A DNA stretch of 64,000 nt from Corynebacterium ciconiae DSM 44920 (GCF_030440575.1 NZ_CP047189.1:2108001-2172000), one strand, 5' to 3'. Counted from the stretch's first letter, positions 8,070 through 17,681 are shown. Numbers and translations: made by a program. Notes: a model not told the origin generated them from the letters alone.

Positions 8070-11009
8070 CTACCGCGTCACCTCATCCAACAGGTACAGC
8101 ACGTGCTCGTAGTTGCGGCCGGTGATTTGTTCCATTCCGAGCTCGCAGGTGCGGTTGGAGGATACGTAGGCGTCTACTCGTCCGTGGGCCTCGGCTTCGG
8201 CTAGGCCGATGCGTTCGTCGCGGGTGGCCGCGTCGAGAAGCTCAGGGTGGAGCATGCCGCGGTCGCCGGCGGTGCCGCAGCATCCTGCGCCGCGGGGTAT
8301 GAAGGCTTCGTTGGCGGCGAAGTCGGCCACCGTGACGAGGGTTTCACTGAGTTCCATGTGGGCCAGTGAGCAGTTCGGGTGCACGGCCACCCGGCCGAGG
8401 CGCTTGGTGGGGGTGAGGTGCTCGATCAGGCGGGCGGCCCATTGGGTGGAGTCGAGGATCTCGATGCGGGCGAAGTTTTCTGCAAGCTCGCCGTCGAGGC
8501 AGTCGGGGATGCCGGAAATGATGCCGTGGGTGCAGCTGGAGGCGTCCACGATCACGGGGATGTCGCCGTGGCGGGACCACTCCCAGAGCTTCTCGGCGGT
8601 GCGGCGGGCCATGTAGGTCTTCGCATCCTTAAACCCCTTAGAGCTAAAGGGGGTGGTGCAGCAGGTGCCGGCCACATCGTTGGGAAGCGCCACCTTCTGT
8701 CCGGCGCGCCGAGAGAGTGCCATGAGGGTTTCTGGCAGGGAGGCACCGTCGCCTGAGCGACCGAACATGCGGTTCACGCAGGCTGGGAAGTACACTGCGT
8801 CGGCCGAGGACAAATCACACCCCGAAGGCAACGCAGCAGCCCCGCGAGATAGGCCATGCTCGGCGGAGGGCACGAGATCGTTATCCATGATGGAGCGCAT
8901 CAACCCGGTGGCAATGGACACCGAGCGGGCGCCGAGGCTGTCTCCCACTACCTTCTTCACTGCGTCTTGGGCGCTCAGCCCGGCGCGGGCGGCGGTTTCT
9001 ACTGCGGCCCAGTTTTTGGCGAGGGTCAGCGCCACCTTATTGGCAATCTGGCCGTTTTCGAGTTCGCGGAACAGCTTCATCATTTTGCCGGTGTCGATGC
9101 GCAGCGGGCAGGCGATGGCGCAGCTGGAGTCCGCGGCGCACATGTCGATGGCGTCGTAGCCGTACTCGTCGATGAGCGCGCCCAGCATCCGCGACCCGGC
9201 GGGCTGGCGCGCCATTTCGCGGCGCAGCACGATCCGCTGGCGCGGGGTGGTGGTGACATGCCGCGAGGGGCACACCTCCTCGCAGAAGCCGCATTCGATA
9301 CAGGCGTTGGCGATGGCTTCGATAGCGGGGGTGGATTTGAAGTCTTGCAGGTGCACCTCAGCGTTGCGGGTGAGTTGCACGTCGGGGGCGAGAATGCCGG
9401 TGGGGTCGATGAGTCGCTTGACGCGCCACATGAGTTCGAAGGCTTGGCTGCCCCATTCGCGTTCCACCAGCGGGGCCATGTTCAGCCCGGTGCCGTGCTC
9501 GGCCTTGAGGGAGCCGTCGTATTTGCCAAGCACTAGTTCCGTCATCTCTTCGATGAACTGGTCGTAGCGGCGCACCTCGGCGGAGGAGCCGAAGGAGGGA
9601 GTCATGAAGAAGTGCAGGTTGCCGAAGGCGGCGTGCCCCATCACCGAGGGCGGGTAGTTATATTCTCGGAGCAGCTCCATGAGGTCTTTGGCTGCTTCGC
9701 CGATGCGCGCCGGCGGGAAGCACACGTCTTCGGTGATGAGCGAGGAGTTTTGAGGGCGCTGGTGCCCGAGCAGCGGCATCAGCCCGGAGCGGATCTCCCA
9801 AGCATTGGCTTGGTCGATTGCATCCTCCATGAAGTGCAGCGGGGCGATGAGCTCTGCATCGGCCAGCACGGCTTGGGCTGCCGCAACGGCATCGTCGCGT
9901 TCTTCTTCGGTGGTTCCTCCCACCTCGAGGAGAAGCGCCGAGGCGTCGTCGTCAAGCGATGCCCACTCCTCGTGCGCCCCTTTGAAGGAGCCGACCGAGC
10001 CCTTCAATACCGGGGAGACCAGCAGTTCGCAGGCCAAGGCGCCTGCCTCCATGAGGCGGTGTACGTAGTCGGCGGCGAGCTCCAAGCTGGGCAGGGTCAC
10101 CCAGGTCACGGCGGTGTAGCGCGGTTTGGGCAGGGTGGCGATGTCTGCTTCGGCGATGAATCCGAGGATGCCCTCGGAGCCGATCATCAGCTTGGTGAGG
10201 ATCCCGCTGGCGGTGTCTGCGTCGAGGAAGGCGTCGAGCCGCAGCCCGATGGTGTTGCGGATCGAGAATTTTGTGCGCAGGCGCGCCACAAGGGCCTCGT
10301 CGGCGCGAATCTCGTCGCGCAGATCGATCAGTCCCTGGGCAAGCTCCGGCTCGAGCCGCCAGAGGGTGTCATCGGCATCGGGCAGGCGGGTATCGATGAT
10401 GGTGCCGCTCGGCAGCACAATCTTAAGCCCCTGGACGCAGTGGTAGGAGTCCTTTTCCAGGCTGCATCGCATCCCGCCGGCGTTATTGGCCAGCACTCCG
10501 CCGATCGTTGCCACGCTTGCCGACGCCGGGTCCGGCCCCAGCACCCGCCCGTAGCGAGACAGCACAGCCTGTACCCCACCCAGGGCTTCGCCGGGGCGCA
10601 CCGTGACGGATTCGGGGTGTACCACGAGCCCGCGGAAGTTCTCGCGCACGTCCAGCAGGATGTCATCAGACTGGGCTTGGCCATTGAGCGAGGACCCACC
10701 GGAGCGGAAGGTGATCGTGCGATTGTTCTTCTGCGCATAGGCGAAGAGATCGGCGATGTCCTGCTCGCTGCTGGGGCTAGCCACGATCTGCGGGAAGCGC
10801 CGATAGGGGCTGGCATCGGTGGCATAGCGCACCAAGTCAAGGGCGCGGGCGCGCACCTTGTCCTCACCGATCAGCGCCTCAAGGTCCTGCTTGAGCTGCT
10901 GCGGGCTACCCTCGGCGAGCTCTTCGGGAAAATGATCCGGGTACTCGGCCCCCTCGGGCTGGGGCGGAACTCCAATGCGTGCGGGATTTTTCTGAAAGAG
11001 TGCGGGCAT
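8070..11009 (-). CDS. FAD-linked oxidase/Fe-S oxidoreductase, D-lactate or glycolate dehydrogenase-like
   Basis: Unusually large (979 residues) fused flavoprotein. The N-terminal half (about 60-560) is a PCMH-type FAD domain with the oxidase C-terminal cap: TFRSGGSSLNGQ and the LKAEHGTG motif typical of the GlcD/DLD family. It continues with a ferredoxin-like segment (CIECGFCEEVCPS, then CAADSSCAIACP) for two 4Fe-4S clusters and ends with cysteine-rich CCG domains (for example CCGTAGDRG) as in GlpC/GlcF. Such fusions oxidise a 2-hydroxy acid (D-lactate, glycolate or 2-hydroxyglutarate) and pass electrons to the quinone pool; the exact substrate is not readable. It stands alone, with no permease or regulator beside it. 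Confidence 0.85.
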   Translation of the reverse strand: MPALFQKNPARIGVPPQPEGAEYPDHFPEELAEGSPQQLKQDLEALIGEDKVRARALDLVRYATDASPYRRFPQIVASPSSEQDIADLFAYAQKNNRTITFRSGGSSLNGQAQSDDILLDVRENFRGLVVHPESVTVRPGEALGGVQAVLSRYGRVLGPDPASASVATIGGVLANNAGGMRCSLEKDSYHCVQGLKIVLPSGTIIDTRLPDADDTLWRLEPELAQGLIDLRDEIRADEALVARLRTKFSIRNTIGLRLDAFLDADTASGILTKLMIGSEGILGFIAEADIATLPKPRYTAVTWVTLPSLELAADYVHRLMEAGALACELLVSPVLKGSVGSFKGAHEEWASLDDDASALLLEVGGTTEEERDDAVAAAQAVLADAELIAPLHFMEDAIDQANAWEIRSGLMPLLGHQRPQNSSLITEDVCFPPARIGEAAKDLMELLREYNYPPSVMGHAAFGNLHFFMTPSFGSSAEVRRYDQFIEEMTELVLGKYDGSLKAEHGTGLNMAPLVEREWGSQAFELMWRVKRLIDPTGILAPDVQLTRNAEVHLQDFKSTPAIEAIANACIECGFCEEVCPSRHVTTTPRQRIVLRREMARQPAGSRMLGALIDEYGYDAIDMCAADSSCAIACPLRIDTGKMMKLFRELENGQIANKVALTLAKNWAAVETAARAGLSAQDAVKKVVGDSLGARSVSIATGLMRSIMDNDLVPSAEHGLSRGAAALPSGCDLSSADAVYFPACVNRMFGRSGDGASLPETLMALSRRAGQKVALPNDVAGTCCTTPFSSKGFKDAKTYMARRTAEKLWEWSRHGDIPVIVDASSCTHGIISGIPDCLDGELAENFARIEILDSTQWAARLIEHLTPTKRLGRVAVHPNCSLAHMELSETLVTVADFAANEAFIPRGAGCCGTAGDRGMLHPELLDAATRDERIGLAEAEAHGRVDAYVSSNRTCELGMEQITGRNYEHVLYLLDEVTR

Positions 11010-11052
11010 AGATAACAGCCTATGCCGTCATCCCATCACCCGTGTGTTTTTC

Positions 11053-12009
11053 CTAGCTTTCAGCCACAACACGCCGGACACGCCCCACCCACTTGTGGGC
11101 TTTCTTCGCCGGCTTGCCGCAGGACGGGATCATCTCCCCGGCTGGTCGCCGCTCGAGGAAGACGTGATAGCTCGACCCATCGGGCAGGCTCACTTCTCGC
11201 ACCGTTTTCTCCGCACTGTCGTGGCCGGTGAGATCCACTTTCTCCACATAAAGCGAGCCGATCTCGGGGCTGCCATAACTGCGCGCCACCAGGATTTCCG
11301 CCACCTGGCCGGCGGCGTCGAAACAGCCGCGCCCGCGCAGCTGCGGCAGGTAGAGCTCTCCACGCTGCGCTGACTCCAGCATCTCGGTGGCGCGCTCAGC
11401 GTCCATGTAGGCATAGGAATAGCCCCAGGGCATGAGCATGAGGGTGGCGGCGAAACGGTGCCCCTTCATGTGCGAGGTCTCCCACACCCATTCCTCGTCG
11501 AAGCGCTCGCTCAGCTCCGCAGCCAGCGGCCGACCCTTAATGGCACAGCACTGATCGCGCTTGCCGTGGGTGCACACCAGCGCCAGTGGATGCGTCACCT
11601 TCTGCCCGCCATTGGCTAGCGGTGTCTCGAGGTTAAGCTCCAGCAGATCTTGAGGGCAGCGCACCTCCAACCGTTCTACTACCGGCGCCTGCAGACCGTT
11701 GCCGGTGAAGATGATGAACACGCGGTAGCGACAGCGCGGCTTCGGCCTGCCTGCTGGGCGAATCAGCTGGAAGGAGGCGTCATGCATCCCGAAGAAGTAG
11801 GTGAGCTTGCCGCTGAGCTCGCCGCCAAAAGTGCCGCCATCGAGCACATCGTGACTCCAGCCTTGGTGATGCTCAAAGAGCACAAACTTCTGGCCGGTCT
11901 TGGCCGTGCCTTCAATAGATTCCTCCCGCAGCTCCGAGCAGCGCATCTGCTCCGGCTCGCAGGACAAGCGACCATCAGTGGGGATTTCTCGGGGTGCACG
12001 CACAGTCAT
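11053..12009 (-). CDS. sucrase/ferredoxin-like family protein
   Basis: 318 residues. The stretch LALVCTHGKRDQCCAIKGRP followed by ETSHMKGHRFAATLMLMPWG is characteristic of the sucrase ferredoxin-like (thioredoxin-fold 2Fe-2S) family: the CTHGKRDxCC cysteines and the SHxGGHRFA-like histidines are the expected cluster ligands. The biochemical role of bacterial members is unknown; the family name derives from an old plant annotation. The gene starts in a divergent spacer shared with the lipoprotein at 12156 and lies downstream in orientation of nothing else obvious, 43 bp before the oxidoreductase start, so the two might be co-transcribed. Confidence 0.8.
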   Translation of the reverse strand: MTVRAPREIPTDGRLSCEPEQMRCSELREESIEGTAKTGQKFVLFEHHQGWSHDVLDGGTFGGELSGKLTYFFGMHDASFQLIRPAGRPKPRCRYRVFIIFTGNGLQAPVVERLEVRCPQDLLELNLETPLANGGQKVTHPLALVCTHGKRDQCCAIKGRPLAAELSERFDEEWVWETSHMKGHRFAATLMLMPWGYSYAYMDAERATEMLESAQRGELYLPQLRGRGCFDAAGQVAEILVARSYGSPEIGSLYVEKVDLTGHDSAEKTVREVSLPDGSSYHVFLERRPAGEMIPSCGKPAKKAHKWVGRVRRVVAES

Positions 12010-12066
12010 AATTCACTAGCTTAGTGGCCCCTTGCTTCGCGCCTCGGCACCTATGTCCGCACGCAT

Positions 12067-12077
12067 GCTTATCGACG
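12067..12077 (+). repeat. dispersed 11-mer GCTTATCGACG, copy 2 (intergenic)
   Basis: Sits in the divergent spacer between the genes starting at 12009 and 12156. On the complementary strand its context AGGTGGCGTCGATAAGCATG is shared with the intergenic copy at 23102, so intergenic copies are conserved over more than 20 bp. Confidence 0.6.
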
Positions 12078-12155
12078 CCACCTACCACCCCCATTCCGTA
12101 TCGCCCATGACACATCCCAGCCACGGCAGCCCAATGTAGTTAGTAGGGTGGAAGT

Positions 12156-12881
12156 ATGAATAACACCACGAACACCCCTGTATTCTCCCGTCGTTTGGGC
12201 CGTGCCCTCACCTGCTTGGCCGTGGCCACCTCCCTCGCTGTGGCAGGCTGCTCCCCCGGTAGCTCTGATAGCGCACCCGATTCGCAGACCTCGAGCGCAT
12301 CTGCCCAAGACACCTCCAGTACCCGCTCCACCGAAACTGTCACCTCCTCCACTACCCTGCCGGCCGAATACGACACGGACGACCGCGAGCCGGTGAATGA
12401 AGATCCCGGCATCAAACCGCTGGGCAAGCTCAGCGCCGCAGAGCGCACCTCGGACGAGGAATGGGGCAGCGGCACTGGCAAGGTCCTGCCCACCGCGGTG
12501 CGGGTGGGCCGCCACAAGGGTTTCGATCGCGTGGTCATTGACCTCGACGCCGAGGGCGATAGCACCCCTGGCTGGTATGCCGCCTACAAGGCCGAGCCAC
12601 GCCAGCAAGCAAGCGGGCACATCATTGAAGTCGCCGGCGATACCTACCTCAACGTGGATCTCACCGGCACCGCCTACCCCATGGAATTCGGCGAGGAGTT
12701 CGACCCCCTCGACTGGAAAAACTCCTCCGGCAAGGGCATTGTGCAGGAAGTAAAAGACGCCGGCACCTTCGAGGCCCGCACCCAGTTCGTGATCGGCCTC
12801 AGCGGCGCTCAACGCCCCTTTTCAGTCACCGTGCTGAAAAACCCGCAGCGCGTCGTTATCGATATCGCGCACGACGCTTAA
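12156..12881 (+). CDS. secreted lipoprotein with AMIN-like domain
   Basis: 241 residues. The N-terminus has a basic region, a hydrophobic stretch and a lipobox (LAVAGC, Cys at about 32), followed by a long Ser/Thr/Asp-rich linker (33-75) as in envelope lipoproteins. The C-terminal part (about 105-241: TAVRVGRHKGFDRVVIDLDAEG ... RVVIDIAHDA) resembles the AMIN-like domain of actinobacterial lipoproteins, a beta-rich module presumed to bind cell-wall material. Anchored to the outer face of the cytoplasmic membrane; precise function unknown. Its stop overlaps the stop of convergent imuB. Confidence 0.78.
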   Translation: MNNTTNTPVFSRRLGRALTCLAVATSLAVAGCSPGSSDSAPDSQTSSASAQDTSSTRSTETVTSSTTLPAEYDTDDREPVNEDPGIKPLGKLSAAERTSDEEWGSGTGKVLPTAVRVGRHKGFDRVVIDLDAEGDSTPGWYAAYKAEPRQQASGHIIEVAGDTYLNVDLTGTAYPMEFGEEFDPLDWKNSSGKGIVQEVKDAGTFEARTQFVIGLSGAQRPFSVTVLKNPQRVVIDIAHDA

Positions 12882-14500
12882 CAGTAGCTGGCCTCAATGC
12901 GCCAGGCCCCGTGCACCCACACCAACACCCAGCCATAGACTCGGCTGTCATCACCGGCAGTGAGCTGCAGCCGAGCATGCGCAGGGTGAATACCGCCGCC
13001 TTGCGCATGCTGGGCAGACCACCATTGCTCATCAACCGGCCATGGCCCCGCCCAGCCGCTCACTCGCAGCCGCCGCGAACCCCACACCACCACCTCAGGA
13101 GCGGCACTGAGAAGCAAATCTTCTACCAACACCACCGGCTCACCGTTGGCGTCGACAAGCCCTATTCTGCTGGCCGGATGATTCCATCCCGGTCCGCGGC
13201 GAGTGGGCAGCGGCGCAGGTAGCCGCCCCGGCCACCTACCGGTGTCAGCTTCGGGAATGTGCTCACCACTACTCACATAGCCGATGCGTTCCTCCGCTCC
13301 CCGCCCTCCTTGGTCGAAGGGACGCAGCACGGTGTCGGTGCCATAGCGTGACTGCACACGCGTGATCACTTTCTCGGCCCGCTCAGCCCGCTGCGTACTA
13401 TCGCCGAGGGCCTGCCACAAACCAGCTTCCGCACTGGGCTGCTCCGTTTCCATAGGGATCAGCTGCAGCTGCACAATCCCAGCGCCAAGCCCCTCCTCTT
13501 CGCTGCCTGCCTGTTGCTGCCGGCTGGTGATCCACCCACCCAACTGCCAACGCACCCTATCCGCGGTGGCGGACTCATCGAGCGGGGCGAAGGTGCGCCA
13601 TATCCGCTCGAGGGTGAACTGGGTGGCGCCGTCATCCACGGTGGCCTGAATGCTCAGCTGCACGCATACCTGACCCGCCGCAGCGAGCTGCTCGTGCAGC
13701 CGCGCCGCAAGCGAGCGGGCGATGAAGGCGGCCTGATCCACACGCATGATGGGCTCCTCCGGGGTGTACACCACGGCTTCGCCCGGCCCCGCGTCTAAGG
13801 CGGGCGCAACGAGACGGGAGGTATCGGCGGCACAGATCTCATAGAGCCGCATCCCCGCGGCGGAAAAACGCGTAGCTACCGCCTCCCGCGGCAGGGCCAC
13901 TAGCTCCCCACAGGTGCGCACTCCCATCTCTGCCAGCTGCCCCACCAGCCCCGGCCCGATCCCGAGGCTCGATTCAGCCCCAATCACACCCAGCCCTACT
14001 TGGTGTAGGAACGCGCGACCACCACCCGCGGGAACCACCGCCCCAAGGCGACCGGCACGGGCCGCGATGATGGCCGTGGCCAGCTCATCGGCCACCCCCG
14101 TGCGCAGGTCCACGCCCTGCTCTGAGGCGGCCGTCATGGCCAGATCGACCGCGCGATCCTCCGAACCGTAGTAGCGGGCTAGGCTATCGGCCGCCACTAG
14201 TACTAGGCCAGGTCGCAGGACCTCAATGGTGGCAGCCACCTGCGAAAGGGATTCCACAATCGCCGCGAAGGCCTCGCCATCGGCGGTATCGTCTCGGGCA
14301 GAGGTGAGCGCTTCGGGGCAGATCATCTGGGCGGCGCGTAGACGCATGCCCCGCACCACTCCCCGGCGCCGCCCCGCATGATTGACCACCCACACGCGCT
14401 GCTCGTCATGCACCACCACGGGCACATCTGGACCACTGCCCGTGGTGCGGGAAAGAACCTGCGCCGGCCAGTCGGGATACCACAATGCCAGCACCCGCAT
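12878..14500 (-). CDS. imuB: DNA polymerase Y-family protein, ImuB-like
   Basis: 540 residues starting MRVLALWYPDWPAQ, typical of ImuB, the non-catalytic Y-family polymerase relative that recruits DnaE2 to the beta clamp in damage-induced mutagenesis. Polymerase-like palm/fingers segments are seen (VLVAADSLARYYGSE, LGIGPGLVGQLAEMGVRTCGELVALP helix-hairpin-helix), but the paired acidic catalytic residues of active Y polymerases are not evident, as is usual in ImuB. The start codon is 1 nt after the imuA stop (TAGGATG), so the two are translationally coupled. dnaE2 is not in this window. Confidence 0.88.
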   Translation of the reverse strand: MRVLALWYPDWPAQVLSRTTGSGPDVPVVVHDEQRVWVVNHAGRRRGVVRGMRLRAAQMICPEALTSARDDTADGEAFAAIVESLSQVAATIEVLRPGLVLVAADSLARYYGSEDRAVDLAMTAASEQGVDLRTGVADELATAIIAARAGRLGAVVPAGGGRAFLHQVGLGVIGAESSLGIGPGLVGQLAEMGVRTCGELVALPREAVATRFSAAGMRLYEICAADTSRLVAPALDAGPGEAVVYTPEEPIMRVDQAAFIARSLAARLHEQLAAAGQVCVQLSIQATVDDGATQFTLERIWRTFAPLDESATADRVRWQLGGWITSRQQQAGSEEEGLGAGIVQLQLIPMETEQPSAEAGLWQALGDSTQRAERAEKVITRVQSRYGTDTVLRPFDQGGRGAEERIGYVSSGEHIPEADTGRWPGRLPAPLPTRRGPGWNHPASRIGLVDANGEPVVLVEDLLLSAAPEVVVWGSRRLRVSGWAGPWPVDEQWWSAQHAQGGGIHPAHARLQLTAGDDSRVYGWVLVWVHGAWRIEASYC

Positions 14501-14501
14501 C

Positions 14502-15272
14502 CTAGATCACCTGCAACTGCGCTATCTCTGCACTCGTGCCGGCAGCACTCACTACCCCACCTGCTGGGCGCCCAGCCCCGCGCAGCTCGTAGCACACGGT
14601 GCGCGCAGGCAAACCTCGCTGCTGCACCTGCACATCAATATCCACTCCCGTGATCCGGCCGCGACCGGTGGCATCCACTCCGTGGAAGCGCCGCGGAATA
14701 GCGGCCAGCCGCATATCGGCATTCGACACCAACTGGGGGCTGCCAATGAGAACCACGGCGCAGTCCCCGCGGCGCAGTTTAGCCCGCAAGGCTCGCTCCG
14801 CGGCCGCACTCATACCGCTGAGCTCAGGGAGATAGGCCACCACCACATCCATCCCCTCAGCGAGCACGGAAGCGATATGCACGGTATCTTCTCCCCCACC
14901 GCGCACCACGATGATGTTTTCTAATACCCCACCTTCTTCGAGCACCTCGGCGAGGAGAAGATCCTCCCAGCCAACAAGCGCCAACCGCTGCCCATGGGCA
15001 CTGATATAGGCGAGTAGAGACACCAGCAGGGCGGGGCAATCACTGGCGAGCGTGATCCCGCGACGCGGCAAACCACCACCGGAGATGACCCCCGCTATCA
15101 CCGCCGGAAGCGCCACACTATCTGCTTTGTCCTGCTCTTTTCCTCCAGCCACCTCAGTAGAGGAAGCGGACTCCCCACCCTGAATACTCACCAGCTGGGC
15201 CCGGAGCGCGGCCACTTTTTGCTCACGGCTCAGCGCACTAAGATCAGGACACTGTGCACCTTCTGCACTCAC
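14502..15272 (-). CDS. imuA: ImuA-like RecA-related mutasome protein
   Basis: About 256 residues, first gene of the imuA-imuB pair. The core (VIAGVISGGGLPRRGITLASD ... LVGWEDLLLAEVLEEGG) resembles a degenerate RecA-type ATPase fold with a poor Walker A, as in actinobacterial ImuA'. It acts with ImuB and DnaE2 in error-prone translesion synthesis. I prefer the GTG at 15272 (MSAEGAQCP) because AAAAGGGG stands at ideal spacing before it; a GTG at 15281 is too close to that site. A LexA-type box lies 52-67 bp upstream. Confidence 0.82.
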   Translation of the reverse strand: MSAEGAQCPDLSALSREQKVAALRAQLVSIQGGESASSTEVAGGKEQDKADSVALPAVIAGVISGGGLPRRGITLASDCPALLVSLLAYISAHGQRLALVGWEDLLLAEVLEEGGVLENIIVVRGGGEDTVHIASVLAEGMDVVVAYLPELSGMSAAAERALRAKLRRGDCAVVLIGSPQLVSNADMRLAAIPRRFHGVDATGRGRITGVDIDVQVQQRGLPARTVCYELRGAGRPAGGVVSAAGTSAEIAQLQVI

Positions 15273-15323
15273 AGCACCCACCCCTTTTGTGCGTTATTGC
15301 GGCCCGTTCGACACCCTCGCGTA

Positions 15324-15339
15324 TCGAACATTCGTTCTT
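15324..15339 (-). promoter_or_regulatory. LexA (SOS) box upstream of imuA
   Basis: TCGAAC-ATTC-GTTCTT closely matches the actinobacterial SOS box (TCGAAC-N4-GTTCGA), with only the last two positions differing. Its placement about 50 bp before imuA fits LexA control of the mutasome. Confidence 0.75.
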
Positions 15340-15435
15340 ACTAGTGCTAGTAAACACCGCCACTCAGCGACCGTCAACCCCGTCGCTATCACCCCCTGCT
15401 CCACTGCCAGCGAAGGGGCTAGATAACCTAGGGGT

Positions 15436-15867
15436 ATGCCGTCGATAAGCGAAGTGCGTTCTCTGCCCACCCCCATTCCCACTCCCACCCCCGTGCGTCT
15501 CGGCACCTCGGTGCTCTTTGGGTTGGGGGTGGCGGCGCTGAGCACCTCCCTGCCCCGCGGGGTGCAGGTGGCAACCATGGTTCTGTGCATCGGTGTCGGG
15601 GTGGCGCTCATTTTCACCCACCCCTACCGGCAGCGCATTCGCAGCTACCTCGAGGAGCGCGGCATGGAGTATCGCACGCGCGCCGGCATGCTCATGCCCC
15701 TGTTTCCGGTGTGGCTGGCCCTGATGCTCGCCCCGGTAACAGCACCCGCCGCCCTCTGGGCCACGGCCCTGCTTGGGCTGGCCACTTTCGGCTGGATGTG
15801 GCTGGTGTTTCCGCACGTCGATGGCACTCGGATGCTCGCATACGTGGATCAGGCGGACACGGTTTAA
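15436..15867 (+). CDS. small membrane protein upstream of panC
   Basis: 143 residues with about four hydrophobic segments (residues 24-40, 45-61, 84-100, 105-122) and a basic loop (HPYRQRIRSYLEERG), so an integral membrane protein. A Pro-rich N-terminus (SLPTPIPTPTPVRLG) precedes the first segment. I do not recognise a characterised family; it resembles small DUF3017-type actinobacterial membrane proteins only in a general way. It ends 9 bp before panC, so the two are probably co-transcribed. The start is within a copy of the dispersed 11-mer (15440-15450). Confidence 0.65.
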   Translation: MPSISEVRSLPTPIPTPTPVRLGTSVLFGLGVAALSTSLPRGVQVATMVLCIGVGVALIFTHPYRQRIRSYLEERGMEYRTRAGMLMPLFPVWLALMLAPVTAPAALWATALLGLATFGWMWLVFPHVDGTRMLAYVDQADTV

Positions 15868-15876
15868 ACTTTTTTC

Positions 15877-16707
15877 ATGTCCTCAACTCCCCAGCTGATT
15901 CACAGCATTGCGCAGTTGCGCGCCCGTCTCGCCGAGCATGACGGCCCCGTGGCCCTGGTTCCCACCATGGGCGCCTTGCACCGCGGGCACCTTTCCCTAG
16001 TGGATCGTGCCGCCGCCCAGCCCGATGCGCTGGTGATCGTGAGCATCTTTGTTAACCCCCTCCAATTCGGCGCCGGCGAGGATCTCGATGCCTATCCCCG
16101 CACTCTCGACGCCGACATGGCGGCACTATCAGGAACAGGCGCAGATATCGTCTTTGCCCCCTCCCCCGCCGAGATGTACCCGCAGGGCCCACGCACCCTT
16201 ATCCACCCCGGACCGCTGGGGACGGTGCTCGAAGGCGCGGCCCGCCCCACCCACTTCGCTGGGGTGCTTACCGTAGTGGCCAAGCTCTTCGCCATCACCG
16301 GCGCCACCGACGCCTATTTCGGGGAGAAGGACTACCAGCAGTTGGTGTTGATCCGACAGCTGGTTGCAGATCTCAACCTGCCAGTGCGTATCCACGGCTG
16401 CCCCATCGTGCGCGAGGAAGATGGCGTGGCGCTATCGTCCCGCAATCGTTATCTCTCCGCAGAACAGCGCACACTGGCCCGCACCCTTTCCGCAGCACTT
16501 GCCGCGGGGTGCGCCGCAGGCCATACCCGCGCTGAAGAGGCGGCACAGGAGGTGTGCGCCCGCCACCCCGAGGTCGTGGTGGATTACATCACCCTCACCG
16601 ACCCTACACTCGGCCCCGCCCCAGCCAGCGGTCCGGCGCGGCTACTCATCGCCGCCCGAGTGGGCACCACGCGGCTGCTCGACAACGCCGCACTCGCAGA
16701 CTCCTAA
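15877..16707 (+). CDS. panC: pantothenate synthetase
   Basis: 276 residues; joins pantoate and beta-alanine with ATP to make pantothenate, the vitamin B5 precursor of CoA. The nucleotidyltransferase HIGH-like motif PTMGALHRGHLSLV is at about residues 29-42, with the family signatures SIFVNPLQFG and YFGEKDYQQLVLIRQLV and the SSRNRYLS segment. Length is normal. It is convergent with panB, which makes pantoate, so unlike in C. glutamicum the two do not form a panBC operon. Confidence 0.96.
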   Translation: MSSTPQLIHSIAQLRARLAEHDGPVALVPTMGALHRGHLSLVDRAAAQPDALVIVSIFVNPLQFGAGEDLDAYPRTLDADMAALSGTGADIVFAPSPAEMYPQGPRTLIHPGPLGTVLEGAARPTHFAGVLTVVAKLFAITGATDAYFGEKDYQQLVLIRQLVADLNLPVRIHGCPIVREEDGVALSSRNRYLSAEQRTLARTLSAALAAGCAAGHTRAEEAAQEVCARHPEVVVDYITLTDPTLGPAPASGPARLLIAARVGTTRLLDNAALADS

Positions 16708-16746
16708 ACCCGAGCGTGCTCGAGGCAGCGCGCCCGAGACAAGGCC

Positions 16747-17574
16747 TTAAAAGCAGTGCTCGGCGGCTGGGAAACTGCCCTCGCGCACCGCTTTCTTATA
16801 GGCCGCGGCGGCCTCGCTGAGCAGCTGCCCAGCCTCACCAAAGCTCTGCACGAAACGAGGGCGGCGACTGTCCGCGGGCACGGCGGCCATGTCCTGCCAC
16901 ACCAACACTTGGGCATCCGTGTGGGGGCCCGCGCCAATACCAATGGTGGGAATCGGGCAGGCGGCGCTAATCTCCGCAGCAAGCTCTGCGGGCACCATCT
17001 CAAACACCACCATCGCCGCCCCGGCATCCACCACTGCTTCCACGTCGCGGCGCAGGCGGGCGGCGGCGTCCTCGCTGGTTCCTTGCACTTTGAATCCACT
17101 GAGCGCGTCCACGGACTGCGGGGTAAAGCCCACATGGGCGCACACGGCCAGCCCAGCGCGGCTCAGAGCCGCGATGCGCGGGGCCATGCGCTCGCCGCCT
17201 TCGAGTTTGACCACGTGCGCGCCGCTGCGGCGGATCAGCTCGGTTGCAGAGCGCACCGCCTGTTCGTCGCTGGCCTCGTAGGTGCCGAAGGGCAGATCTA
17301 CTACGACGAGCGCCTTGCCTGCACCGCGTACTACCCCGGCCGCGAGGAAAGCCATTTCGTCGAGGCTGATCTGGGTGGTGGAGTCATAGCCAAAAATCAC
17401 ATTGGCCGCGGAATCGCCCACGAGGAAGCATTCGATGCCCGCGGCCGCAAAGGCGCGGGTGGTGGAGTAATCATAGGAGGTGAGCATCGCCCACCGGGTG
17501 CCTTCTGCCTTGTATGTGCGCAGATCAGACAGCCGCACCTTCTTCTGTGGTACTAGGTATCCTGCCTCAGCCAT
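16747..17574 (-). CDS. panB: 3-methyl-2-oxobutanoate hydroxymethyltransferase
   Basis: 275 residues from the ATG at 17574 (MAEAGYLVPQKKVRLSDLR); an upstream ATG at 17607 gives an unusual 11-residue extension and is less likely. The enzyme transfers a hydroxymethyl group from methylene-THF to 2-oxoisovalerate, giving ketopantoate. Seen: LTSYDYSTTRAFAAAGIECFLVGDS, VVVDLPFGTYE, and VKLEGG with metal and substrate residues of the TIM-barrel family, plus the GIGAG loop near residue 205. Convergent with panC, with a 39-bp gap between stops and no clear hairpin in it. Confidence 0.95.
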   Translation of the reverse strand: MAEAGYLVPQKKVRLSDLRTYKAEGTRWAMLTSYDYSTTRAFAAAGIECFLVGDSAANVIFGYDSTTQISLDEMAFLAAGVVRGAGKALVVVDLPFGTYEASDEQAVRSATELIRRSGAHVVKLEGGERMAPRIAALSRAGLAVCAHVGFTPQSVDALSGFKVQGTSEDAAARLRRDVEAVVDAGAAMVVFEMVPAELAAEISAACPIPTIGIGAGPHTDAQVLVWQDMAAVPADSRRPRFVQSFGEAGQLLSEAAAAYKKAVREGSFPAAEHCF

Positions 17575-17681
17575 GCTCGTTAGCCTAGCCCCTTTCGGCC
17601 CGCGCACCAGAAAAGCACCAGAAAAAGTGGGGGCAGCTGCGCTCTCCCCCTTTTACGGCACCAACTCCCCTTTTCATGCCA

